Of a DNA stretch of 30,430 nucleotides, positions 16,438 through 24,268 are shown piece by piece. Numbering within the stretch: the stretch's first letter is position 1; every line of letters begins with the position of its first letter. This DNA is from M55B118 sp041694275 (GTDB lineage: Bacteria; Bacillota_I; Bacilli_A; Izemoplasmatales; Izemoplasmataceae). The stretch lies in NCBI GenBank assembly GCA_041694275.1, contig JASMTQ010000032.1:1-30430 (forward strand), given 5' to 3'. The translations under genes and the position numbers were made by a program. The notes under the pieces are model-generated. The model ran no database searches. It was not told where the DNA came from and worked only from the letters and a program-made list of their open reading frames with translations.

Positions 16438-16562
16438 AGGCAATCTATGAAAACACTTGGGATTGCTTGAGGAATATTATTGTTAATGATGGGAACAATG
16501 CATCGTAAGATGCAAAAAATATAAACATATTCCAAAGGAGGGAATAAGGTGTCCTAGACACC
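16438..16562 (+). promoter_or_regulatory. Structured 5' leader of the lipoprotein mRNA
   Basis: Three hairpins can form in the roughly 130-base leader. The first is an 8-bp stem (16438-16445 with 16461-16468) at the very 5' end, whose loop holds the ATG of a seven-codon ORF. The second is a 6-bp stem with a GTAA (GNRA) loop (16499-16514). The third is a perfect 6-bp stem with loop CTA (16548-16562), placed between the AAAGGAGGG Shine-Dalgarno (16534-16542) and the start codon. No known riboswitch is recognised. Confidence 0.55.
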
Positions 16563-16569
16563 GACATTT

Positions 16570-19248
16570 ATGAAAAAATTTACTAAATTATTCATGCTTG
16601 CAGTTGTTTCAGTCTTTGCGCTCACGCTTGCTGCTTGTGGCGCGGAAACAGAAGACGTAGAGTTTCAAACAACTGACACTCATCTTCAATGGCGTTTAAG
16701 CGAAGATGATGACTGGCAAGATCTCGTGGAACTAGACGAAATCAGAGGCGAACAAGGCCCAGAAGGCCCAGAAGGACCAACTGGTCCAGCTGGTGAAGAT
16801 GGAGAAGACGGTGCACAAGGCCCAGCTGGTGAAGATGGAGAAGACGGCGCACAAGGCCCGGCTGGTGAAGATGGAACCGATGGTGTAGATGGAGACAGCG
16901 CATATGACATCTACGTTGAGAACTTCCCTGGCTACACTGATGACAGTGAACAGTGGGTTCGCGATCTTGCAAATGGAAATCTTCCACTGACCATTGAAAT
17001 CAACTATATGGATGGATACAGCGAAACACACCATGTCATGATGGGTGAAGAAATCGACATGCTTCCTACAGACTCAACATGGTATTCAGATGAATCACTT
17101 GATACTGAATTCACTGCAACCTATGCCATGGACGACTACACCCTTTATACAGGTGACTCGAAATACATCGCTTTGGCTGAAGAACGCATGTATGATGACG
17201 GTACACAGTTCAACACAGACGGTGTTCCAAATGAATATCTTCAATATGCTGCACATGTAGAATGGTATGAAGAGGGCGATGTTGAGATTACTTTTGAAAA
17301 TCTCGATGAAGAAGAAGTACTCTATACCGATTCAACTGCTGATGCCGCAGCCTCTACAGCCTGGCACCAGGTACAGTATGCCAGTGGTGATCCACTGACT
17401 GCCCTTCCTGTAGATACTGAAGTACGCATGACTGCAGCGTTCACAACCGCGGAAGGCGACACATTCCATTACGTTAGTGAATTCACAATTACCGAAACCA
17501 TGAATACACTCGCGCTAGAACTCATGGACATCGCCACCGTTCAAAATGCGAGTGAAGGCGATATCGTGGCTACCAAAGGTGTCATTACCAATATCACTGC
17601 ATCTGATCAATATACGATTGAGGATGCTTCCGGTGCTATTTACGTATATGACTACCAAAGCACCTTCATTGGTGATTTGAATCTTGAAATCGGTGACGAA
17701 ATCTTCGTTTATGGAGATCGTGATTCCGATATCAATGGTAAAATCAAAACGATTGACTACCTTGAAAATGTAGTAGTTCTCAACGAAGGTGTCACACTAC
17801 CAGCCTCCGTTGATCTAACTCAAATTGAAGAAGACATGAATCCATACGTTGCCCACAGAATCAATCTTGACGAACTCGTGGTTACACATGACGTAGATGG
17901 TTCAGGTTCATTCAATGTAACCTTGATGGATCCTTACACTATGCGTGAAATCGATATGCGCTACAACGACTTTATCGCTGATCAAACCATCGTTGATTAC
18001 CTTAACGCTCTTACCGAAGGCGACGTAGTTGCCCTAAGTGATATGACTGTAAGTGCATGGTATAGCGGTGAACAACTGCTTATCACAGATTTGACTCAAA
18101 TCAGTGATTCAACACTCACTGCAACCGCCATTAATACTTACACTGAAATGTATCTTGATCTTCCTGAAGAAACAACTACGGATATTACACTTCCTAGCAC
18201 TTTCACTCTTGCAGGCACTGCTTATACTGTAAGCTGGACATCATCAGATGCTACAGTCATTGACCAAGCAACAGGTGAAGTAACCCGTCCTGCACCTGGA
18301 GAAGCCGATGCTACAGTCACCATGACAGCGACAGTGGTTGATGGTAATACATATGATGAGAACTTTACTTATGATGTTACTGTATTGGCTGAACCGGATC
18401 TATCAGGAACTACTTATACAGAAACTTTCACAAATTATCCTGAAACTGGATCCTCTTACAATGATGGTACATTTACTGGTGACAATGGGTATACTTGGAC
18501 TTACACGGATGCACGCGGTGACCAGGACTTAGGCTCTGGACACGCGCTTACATTCAGCAGTGACACTGCCGTCGCAGCATTAGAAGTCACCATTGATGGC
18601 GGTATTTCACACTTCACTGTTGATTACACCAACGCATTCTCAACACCTGCCGGACTTGAACTCTTCATAAACGGCACATCAGTTGGGACTGCAACTGAAG
18701 TCGATGGTACTACTGGTACATTCGAAGTAACAGGGCTTGAAATCGAAGGCACGTTTACTTTGAAACTCGTTCCTACCAATGGTCAGACTATCATTGACAA
18801 CCTGTCTTGGACTGACTACACTGCCCCTGAAACATTCGTAGAAACATTTGACAACTATCCTGAAACTGGTTCTTCATATCAAGACGGAACCTTTACAGGC
18901 GTAGATGGCGTTCAATGGAGCTATACGGATGCACGCGGGGATCAGGATCTAGGATCAGGTCATGCGTTGACATTCAGCAACGATACCAATGCAGCTTCAC
19001 TATCAGCAACCATCGATGGTGGTATTGACTCATTCAGTGTTGAATACACCAATGCGTTCTCAACACCAGCCGGACTTGAACTCTTTATCAATGGCACCTC
19101 AGTTGGAACCGCAACTGAAGTGGATGGAACTACAGGAACCTTTGATCTTTCTGCACTTGAGATTTCTGGATCATTCACCCTTGAATTGGTTCCAACCAAT
19201 GGACAAACAATTATCGACAACCTAACTTGGACTCAATTTTTAGGATAA
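16570..19248 (+). CDS. Large surface lipoprotein: collagen-like segment, OB-fold, Ig-like and tandem repeat modules
   Basis: An 892-residue exported lipoprotein. Signal peptide 1-22 ends in lipobox LAAC with Cys23 as the acylated residue. Then come 17 Gly-X-Y triplets (60-110), many of form GPA/GED/GAQ; a SAYDIYVENFPGY segment often found after such repeats; an InlB-repeat-like stretch (about 140-190); an OB-fold-like domain (about 320-425) of the sort attached to secreted nucleases; an atrophied bacterial Ig-like domain (about 520-610, VSWTSSD...); and two 140-residue modules (about 616-755 and 756-892) containing YTDARGDQDLGSGHAL and ending IIDNLxW. No nuclease or other catalytic motif is seen, so binding or adhesion is inferred. 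No alternative in-frame start exists after the stop at 16555, so ATG 16570 is certain although its Shine-Dalgarno is 27 bases away. Confidence 0.85.
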   Translation: MKKFTKLFMLAVVSVFALTLAACGAETEDVEFQTTDTHLQWRLSEDDDWQDLVELDEIRGEQGPEGPEGPTGPAGEDGEDGAQGPAGEDGEDGAQGPAGEDGTDGVDGDSAYDIYVENFPGYTDDSEQWVRDLANGNLPLTIEINYMDGYSETHHVMMGEEIDMLPTDSTWYSDESLDTEFTATYAMDDYTLYTGDSKYIALAEERMYDDGTQFNTDGVPNEYLQYAAHVEWYEEGDVEITFENLDEEEVLYTDSTADAAASTAWHQVQYASGDPLTALPVDTEVRMTAAFTTAEGDTFHYVSEFTITETMNTLALELMDIATVQNASEGDIVATKGVITNITASDQYTIEDASGAIYVYDYQSTFIGDLNLEIGDEIFVYGDRDSDINGKIKTIDYLENVVVLNEGVTLPASVDLTQIEEDMNPYVAHRINLDELVVTHDVDGSGSFNVTLMDPYTMREIDMRYNDFIADQTIVDYLNALTEGDVVALSDMTVSAWYSGEQLLITDLTQISDSTLTATAINTYTEMYLDLPEETTTDITLPSTFTLAGTAYTVSWTSSDATVIDQATGEVTRPAPGEADATVTMTATVVDGNTYDENFTYDVTVLAEPDLSGTTYTETFTNYPETGSSYNDGTFTGDNGYTWTYTDARGDQDLGSGHALTFSSDTAVAALEVTIDGGISHFTVDYTNAFSTPAGLELFINGTSVGTATEVDGTTGTFEVTGLEIEGTFTLKLVPTNGQTIIDNLSWTDYTAPETFVETFDNYPETGSSYQDGTFTGVDGVQWSYTDARGDQDLGSGHALTFSNDTNAASLSATIDGGIDSFSVEYTNAFSTPAGLELFINGTSVGTATEVDGTTGTFDLSALEISGSFTLELVPTNGQTIIDNLTWTQFLG
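16783..16875 (+). repeat. 36-bp tandem repeat encoding collagen-like GPAGEDGEDGAQ units
   Basis: Two full copies (16783-16818, 16819-16854) differ at only two bases, both silent; a third partial copy follows. The repeat is in frame, so copy-number changes would lengthen or shorten the collagen-like stalk without breaking the gene. Confidence 0.85.
18415..19248 (+). repeat. Tandem 420-bp coding repeat (two surface modules)
   Basis: Two copies, 18415-18834 and 18835-19248, align with a constant 420-base offset and no indels over most of their length. A 30-residue block is identical in both copies although about 14 of its 30 codons differ. Confidence 0.85.
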
Positions 19249-19283
19249 TTGTTTTCACTTGTCCTTGCGTCAACTGAATCATA

Positions 19284-19316
19284 AAAAAACTGCGGCTCAA
19301 CCGAGTCGCAGTTTTT
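19284..19316. terminator. Bidirectional terminator between lipoprotein gene and lplA
   Basis: Stem 19290-19298 with 19303-19311 (one G-T pair), extended by A/T pairs on both sides, loop AACC. A run on the left and T run on the right serve both converging genes. Confidence 0.88.
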
Positions 19317-19335
19317 ATGTGATCTAAATGGATTA

Positions 19336-20325
19336 TTAATTGAAAAGACAGTGAATGACGTCATCTTCAGAGATGTTGAAAAAGTATTCGTCAACTGGGT
19401 GGTTTTCAAGTACATTCCGAATACTTATCTCTTCAAACCGTGTCCCGGTAAGGGCTTCTTCAAGTTCTGAGATATCTCGGGCTCCAAGAAAGTCTCCATA
19501 GATTTTAACGTCTTTGATGTTGCCTTCAGTGACATTGAGCTGGAATTCAAGTTTCCCGCCTTCATAGCGTCCCGCTTTTTCAAGGGAATAATCCGGAGAT
19601 TCACCGTAGTTCCAACTCCAGTTGTTATAACGCGTTTCCATTAGTTCATGAATCTTGTCGAGGTCTTCATCACTGAGATGATAGACTTTATCTTCAACTT
19701 TCTCAGTTTCTAGCAAATGCTTCAATAGTGTCAGTTTAAACTCGACCATGGAAATGTCCTCGTTCAAAAAAGGTTTGATGTTCGTTACACGTGAGCGTGT
19801 GGACTTGATCCCTTTGGACTTGATCTTATCAGGTTTAACATTGAGAACGTCCGCAATGATGGAAAGATCCGCATCAAAAAGGATTGTCCCGTGGTGAAGC
19901 ATTTTGTTCTTATGGAAACTCTGCGCGTTTCCGCTTATTTTCTTTCCGTCTACGACGATGTCGTTACGGCCATGAAATTCTGCGTTGACACCTAAATCAT
20001 TCAACGCTTCAATCACGGGCTCTGTGAATTTCTTGTAGTTGTTCAGATTGTCTTTGAGTTTGGTAACGAACGAGAAATTCAGATTGCCAAGATCATGGTA
20101 TACGGCGCCTCCACCGGTAATCCTTCTTACAACGTTTACGTCGTGTTCCTTGACGTAGGGGCTGTTGATTTCCTCTATGGTATTTTGATTGCGTCCGATG
20201 ATGACACTGTTTGCGTTTTGCCAAAGCAGTACGAAGTCTTCATCTTCACCTAAGTATTTTAAAACATATTCTTCCAAAGCCAGATTGAATCGTGGGTCTT
20301 TTGAATCATTCAGTATGGTTTTCAT
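19336..20325 (-). CDS. lplA: Lipoate-protein ligase A
   Basis: A 329-residue cytosolic ligase that activates free lipoate with ATP and attaches it to lipoyl domains such as Lys42 of the E2 encoded upstream. It has the LplA signature RRITGGGAVYHD (67-78), GRNDIVVDGKKISGNAQ with the expected catalytic Lys129, and HHGTILFDADL. The length includes the C-terminal accessory domain found in single-chain LplA enzymes. ATG 20325 has AGAGGAG eight bases upstream. It lies one gene away from the PDH operon in its own unit, consistent with reliance on scavenged lipoate; no lipoate synthase or octanoyltransferase is in the window. Confidence 0.95.
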   Translation of the reverse strand: MKTILNDSKDPRFNLALEEYVLKYLGEDEDFVLLWQNANSVIIGRNQNTIEEINSPYVKEHDVNVVRRITGGGAVYHDLGNLNFSFVTKLKDNLNNYKKFTEPVIEALNDLGVNAEFHGRNDIVVDGKKISGNAQSFHKNKMLHHGTILFDADLSIIADVLNVKPDKIKSKGIKSTRSRVTNIKPFLNEDISMVEFKLTLLKHLLETEKVEDKVYHLSDEDLDKIHELMETRYNNWSWNYGESPDYSLEKAGRYEGGKLEFQLNVTEGNIKDVKIYGDFLGARDISELEEALTGTRFEEISIRNVLENHPVDEYFFNISEDDVIHCLFN

Positions 20326-20478
20326 ACATTCAGCTCCTCTCTATTAAAAGTGTATAGTAAAAAGGCTTTAAGTTCAAACAAATTACCCTATAAAGGCCAA
20401 AACCCAAAACCTTCGTGTAAGCTCTTTTAAATGTATAGAAACATGTTAAAATGAACCATAGGAGTTAGGAGTGATAGA

Positions 20479-21012
20479 GTGAATAGACATTGTTTGATCG
20501 TTGTGGACATGCAAAATGACTTTATTGATGGCGCGCTAGGTTTTGAGGGCGCTAAAAAAGTCATCCCAGTCATTAAAGAAAAAATCGAACATGCCCGTAA
20601 AGTTGGTCATTCGATCTACTTCACCATGGATACCCATGATGAGACTTATCTTGATAAAGAAGAAGGCATTCACCTTCCTGTCAAACACTGTATCGAGGGA
20701 ACGAAGGGTCATGAACTGACCCCTGAGATCGGGGCGCTTAAAAAAGAAGAAGACAAAGTCTTTGTAAAGCACACGTTTCCTTCGCTAGATCTTGGCAACA
20801 CGCTTGCAAAAGAAGGGTTTGATTCAGTGGAACTCGTTGGTCTCGTATCAAACATATGCGTCATCTCAAACGCGGTCATCGCAAAGGCAGCCTTGCCAGA
20901 CGCACATATAACAGTAGACGCTGAAGCAACCGCCGGACCTGATAAGACACTCAATGAGAAGGCTCTGGATATCCTTGAAAATCTACACATTCAAATAAAA
21001 CACAGGAGATAA
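20479..21012 (+). CDS. pncA: Nicotinamidase (isochorismatase-like hydrolase)
   Basis: A 177-residue cytosolic amidase converting nicotinamide to nicotinate and ammonia. The cysteine-hydrolase triad is visible as Asp10 (VVDMQNDF), Lys97 (KVFVKH) and Cys127 (VSNICV), with metal ligands in MDTHDE (Asp51, His53) and a conserved HCIEGTKGHEL. The isochorismatase fold has several activities, but the next gene, three bases downstream, uses nicotinate, which supports nicotinamidase. The start codon is GTG with TAGGAG seven bases upstream. It diverges from lplA. Confidence 0.9.
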   Translation: MNRHCLIVVDMQNDFIDGALGFEGAKKVIPVIKEKIEHARKVGHSIYFTMDTHDETYLDKEEGIHLPVKHCIEGTKGHELTPEIGALKKEEDKVFVKHTFPSLDLGNTLAKEGFDSVELVGLVSNICVISNAVIAKAALPDAHITVDAEATAGPDKTLNEKALDILENLHIQIKHRR

Positions 21013-21015
21013 TAT

Positions 21016-22461
21016 ATGAACCCACAAAATGAAACCATGCTCATAGACTTTTACGAATTCACCATGGCCCACGGATACTTTGAAAAAGGCTACAAGGACA
21101 AAATAGTATACTTTGATTTGTTTTTCAGAAAAGTGCCTGACAAGGGTGGGTATGCCATCATGGCAGGCCTTGAATCCATCGTGCACTATCTTGAGAACCT
21201 TTCATTCTCTGAAGAGGACATTGAATACCTGAGAAAACGAAACGTATTTAGTGAAGCGTTCTTGGACTTTTTAAAGCGTTTCAGTTTTACAGGTGACATG
21301 TACAGTGTCAAAGAAGGCACCGTCATTTTTCCTGGAGAACCGATTATCACCATCAGGGCGAACGCCGTTGAAGCACAACTGATCGAAACCTATTTGCTTC
21401 TTGCGATCAACCACCAATCACTCATCGCTACCAAAGCTGCGAGAATAAAAGACGCAGCCGGTGATAGAACCATCATTGAAATGGGCGCACGACGCGCTCA
21501 TGGATCAAGCAGTGCGAATCTCGGCTCGCGTGCGGCCTACATTGGTGGCGCGGATGCAACGTCCAACACACTCGCGGATAGACTTTATGAAATCCCTGCC
21601 GGGGGGACCATGGCGCATTCATGGATTCAGATGTTTGAAAATGAATATGAAGCGTTCAAAGCCTACGCTGAACTCTATCCTACCATGACAACGTTTTTGG
21701 TCGATACCTACGACACGCTCGAATCAGGCGTCCCCAACGCCATAAAGATCATCAAAGAGGTCCTTAAACCAAGAGGCGTGAACACCTACGCCATTCGCGT
21801 GGATTCTGGCGATCTTACCTACCTTTCCAAGCGCGCCCGCAAGATGCTTGATGAAGCAGGCCTCCCTGAATGCAAAATCGTTGCGAGCAACGCCCTTGAT
21901 GAATATCTGATCAGGGCACTCATAAGCCAGGGGGCACCGATTGATACCTTTGGGGTTGGAGAAAGGCTCATCACCTCCAAAAGCGATCCCGTATTTGGAG
22001 GTGTATACAAACTTGTCGCAGTTGAAAACGATGGTGTCATTGAGCCTAAAATCAAACTGTCCGACAACCCTGAAAAAATCACAAATCCCCATTTCAAAAA
22101 GCTCTATCGCATCTATGACAAGCAAACCGGCTCCGCCTACGCGGATCTCATTACCGAGCACGATGAAGTTCAGGACGACTCAAAACCACTCACCCTCTTT
22201 GATCCAACCCATACGTGGCAGAAAATCACATTTACCAACTACCGTACTAAAAACATTTTAATCCCAATTTTCAGGGATGGAAAAAGGGTGTATGATCTTC
22301 CTGGAATCAAGGAAGTAAGGGCCCATGCACAAAGCGAAATCGCAAGCCTGTGGGAAGAAGTCAAACGGTTTGACAACCCGCATGAATACTATGTTGATCT
22401 CTCAAGCAAACTCTGGGATACCAAGCACGCACTTATAAAAAAACACAGAAATTCCAAGTAA
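21016..22461 (+). CDS. pncB: Nicotinate phosphoribosyltransferase
   Basis: A 481-residue enzyme joining nicotinate and PRPP to give nicotinate mononucleotide, the entry step of Preiss-Handler NAD salvage. Family blocks: ETMLIDFYEFTMAHGYF at the N-terminus, the GARRAHG block (157-163), IQMFENEYEAF, VDTYDT, RVDSGDL and the SNALDEY / DTFGVGERLITS region that binds the phosphoribosyl moiety. Length fits the longer Bacillota-type enzymes. Translationally linked to pncA (three-base gap, GGAG in front), so nicotinamide is converted to the mononucleotide by one operon. A terminator follows. Confidence 0.95.
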   Translation: MNPQNETMLIDFYEFTMAHGYFEKGYKDKIVYFDLFFRKVPDKGGYAIMAGLESIVHYLENLSFSEEDIEYLRKRNVFSEAFLDFLKRFSFTGDMYSVKEGTVIFPGEPIITIRANAVEAQLIETYLLLAINHQSLIATKAARIKDAAGDRTIIEMGARRAHGSSSANLGSRAAYIGGADATSNTLADRLYEIPAGGTMAHSWIQMFENEYEAFKAYAELYPTMTTFLVDTYDTLESGVPNAIKIIKEVLKPRGVNTYAIRVDSGDLTYLSKRARKMLDEAGLPECKIVASNALDEYLIRALISQGAPIDTFGVGERLITSKSDPVFGGVYKLVAVENDGVIEPKIKLSDNPEKITNPHFKKLYRIYDKQTGSAYADLITEHDEVQDDSKPLTLFDPTHTWQKITFTNYRTKNILIPIFRDGKRVYDLPGIKEVRAHAQSEIASLWEEVKRFDNPHEYYVDLSSKLWDTKHALIKKHRNSK

Positions 22462-22466
22462 CACCT

Positions 22467-22490
22467 GCCCACCAAAACGGTGGGCTTTTT
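22467..22490 (+). terminator. pncAB terminator
   Basis: A perfect 7-bp stem (22467-22473 with 22479-22485), loop AAAAC, then five T. Confidence 0.88.
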
Positions 22491-22558
22491 CATGAGCGTA
22501 TTAATTTATAAACATTGCAAATATGTTAACATGAAGGTAGTAAAAAGGAGGAATGAAC

Positions 22559-23050
22559 ATGCCAGTAACATTTGGAGGAAACCCCGTCACCCTTAAAGGT
22601 GACACACTGAAAGTAGGCGACACCGCTCCGGATTTCAAAGCGCTCGACAGAGATATGAATGAACGTACGTTGAGTGATTTTGAAGGGGACAAGTACACCG
22701 TCATTTCAGTCGTCCCATCCATTGACACAAGCGTGTGTGATTTTCAGACCAAACACTTCAACAAGACACTCAATGAAATCGAGGGCGTCAAAGTTCTGAC
22801 CATTTCAAACGACCTGCCTTTCGCACAGAAACGCTGGTGTGCCAATGAAGGCCTTGAAAACATCATAACTCTGAGTGACCACAGAGATCTCGATTTTGCA
22901 CTCAAGTATGGAACCCTCATGGAAGAATTAAGACTTCAGGCACGCGCCGTATTCGTTCTTGATAAGGATCGCAGGATCATCCATGTGGAATATGTGGATG
23001 AAGGAACCAACCACCCGGATTACGACGCGGTTGTGAATCTTCTCAAGTAG
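22559..23050 (+). CDS. tpx: Thiol peroxidase (atypical 2-Cys peroxiredoxin)
   Basis: A 163-residue peroxiredoxin reducing hydrogen peroxide and alkyl hydroperoxides with electrons from thioredoxin. The peroxidatic Cys60 lies in VVPSIDTSVC and the resolving Cys94 in KRWC, one residue earlier than in E. coli Tpx (61/95); the length is also typical. ATG 22559 is seven bases after AGGAGG; an in-frame ATG two codons earlier is too close to that site. Monocistronic. The palindrome ATGTTAACAT (22523-22532) lies upstream and could be a regulatory site, but no known peroxide-regulator box is recognised. Confidence 0.96.
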   Translation: MPVTFGGNPVTLKGDTLKVGDTAPDFKALDRDMNERTLSDFEGDKYTVISVVPSIDTSVCDFQTKHFNKTLNEIEGVKVLTISNDLPFAQKRWCANEGLENIITLSDHRDLDFALKYGTLMEELRLQARAVFVLDKDRRIIHVEYVDEGTNHPDYDAVVNLLK

Positions 23051-23056
23051 CTATTG

Positions 23057-23086
23057 AAAAAGCCCTTTTTTCGGGGGCTTTTTTTT
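23057..23086 (+). terminator. tpx terminator
   Basis: Stem of about 9 bp (23057-23065 with 23075-23083), loop of nine, merging into a long T run. Confidence 0.85.
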
Positions 23087-23124
23087 ATGGCTTTTATGAT
23101 AGAATGGGTTGAGGAAGTGATACC

Positions 23125-24072
23125 ATGGATAAAGATACCAGAAATATTGTAGCAAACCGACTTAGAACCCTGAGATTGCAAAACGGCTTGTCGCAAAAAG
23201 TCGTAGCACAGCAACTGAGTGTGGATACCTCCACCATCTCTTATTATGAAAACGGTAAAAGAAGTGTTCCCGCCGATATCCTTAAACGCATTACGAGAAT
23301 ATATGGGACGACCGTTGATGAAATTCTTGGAGATGTTCGATACGAAGCCAAAGAAGAGTGGATGACCGTTGAAAAGACTCCCCTGCCGGCCTTCATTAAA
23401 GATTACAGATTGAATATTGCGTTAATGGGCTCGTTTGTGCTTTTGTTCATGGGCGTTATGTTTGTTGAAAGCGCACTGTTAGCTTTAGCAGGTATTATAA
23501 TGATTCTACATGGCGTTTTTTGGATAAATCATGTGTTTTTTGTGCTTCCCAAAGAGGCGAAGTACTATGCATACAGCAAAGACAGCGTACCAAGATTTTC
23601 CTATGAGGAAAATTTGGAATACAAGCGTAACGATCTTAAAAGTCTGTTGTTTTTGTCGGTGTTTGGGTTCATGGGCCTTTTTCTCATATCAGGCCTGATG
23701 CTCGTTTCTGGAGAACAAGGAGTGCTCAGTGCTACCGACGAAGCCATTGTCGTGTACCTCTTTTTAGTGAATACCGGATTTCTCTTTTATACGATCACAA
23801 AGATTGTCAGGGGCACCTTGCTGGTGAATGAGTTCAAGGAACATGAAAAAGACAGACGCATGGATACGCTCAAGTTTGGAATTTTCAAGTTGTTTATATT
23901 TCTGTTCTATTTGCTTGCAATGCTCAACCTTCATTATTTAAACGTTGTTAAAGCGTCTATTTCTTTTTCACCGGTCTTTTACTTTGCATTGATTCAAGTT
24001 GTCTTTATAAGCCTTTATCTCATTCCCACAATCATTCTTGCCAAGTTCAGACATTACAAACTCTACAAATAA
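23125..24072 (+). CDS. Membrane-anchored XRE-family transcriptional regulator
   Basis: A 315-residue protein. An N-terminal XRE helix-turn-helix (about residues 8-68, RLRTLRLQNGLSQKVVAQQLSVDTSTISYYENGKR) is followed by a membrane part of about seven hydrophobic segments (from about 88). The membrane half is not recognised; no sensory or catalytic motif is visible. ATG follows GAGGAAG. This one-component layout suggests a regulator that senses the membrane state or a small ligand while bound to DNA, but that is inference. A second protein of the same general design lies at 27240-28409. The region after its stop contains the dyad in front of the NERD gene. Confidence 0.85.
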   Translation: MDKDTRNIVANRLRTLRLQNGLSQKVVAQQLSVDTSTISYYENGKRSVPADILKRITRIYGTTVDEILGDVRYEAKEEWMTVEKTPLPAFIKDYRLNIALMGSFVLLFMGVMFVESALLALAGIIMILHGVFWINHVFFVLPKEAKYYAYSKDSVPRFSYEENLEYKRNDLKSLLFLSVFGFMGLFLISGLMLVSGEQGVLSATDEAIVVYLFLVNTGFLFYTITKIVRGTLLVNEFKEHEKDRRMDTLKFGIFKLFIFLFYLLAMLNLHYLNVVKASISFSPVFYFALIQVVFISLYLIPTIILAKFRHYKLYK

Positions 24073-24075
24073 CCT

Positions 24076-24112
24076 GTTGACAAACTGTCAACTTTCATGA
24101 CAATCGTCACAT
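24076..24112 (+). promoter_or_regulatory. Two dyads and a probable promoter ahead of the NERD gene
   Basis: GTTGACA-AAC-TGTCAAC (24076-24092) is a perfect 7-bp inverted repeat containing a consensus -35 (TTGACA, 24077-24082). GACAAT at 24099-24104 is a weak -10 at 16 bases. A second dyad, TGAC-AATC-GTCA, covers that -10 (24099-24110). Because the dyad follows the stop of the previous gene it could also be a poor terminator, but no T run follows. Confidence 0.5.
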
Positions 24113-24268
24113 CCGCCTTCTCAAGCGCTCATTGCCGTGCTACTCTTTGTGTGAAGGGGGCGGATGACTTGATAAAAAAAACATCAAAACAAACAACCAC
24201 GCAAACGAGTAGGCAAACGGTATACAGGGAAGGGAATCATATATAGCAGCAATCATGGGAACCTACGT

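Noticed and set aside
16548..16562. The hairpin in front of the lipoprotein gene as an intrinsic terminator
   Set aside because: No T run follows (GACATTTATG); the stem sits between the SD and the start codon instead.
16783..16875. Short regular repeats as a CRISPR array
   Set aside because: Repeats are contiguous without spacers, in frame, and encode Gly-X-Y triplets of a lipoprotein.
22523..22532. ATGTTAACAT palindrome upstream of tpx as a PerR or OhrR box
   Set aside because: Ten-base AT-rich palindromes are common and it matches no known peroxide-regulator consensus.
24076..24092. The GTTGACA/TGTCAAC dyad as a terminator of the first XRE gene
   Set aside because: Only three T follow and the left arm forms a consensus -35; the same dyad recurs at the htpG promoter, where it cannot be a terminator. 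Kept as a regulatory site, with the alternative noted.
24164..24175. Use of TGA as tryptophan (Mycoplasma code) to extend ATG 24164 into the NERD gene
   Set aside because: After ATG-ACT-TGA comes TAA immediately, and several genes in the window (M48, fbp, amidohydrolase) use TGA as a clear stop.
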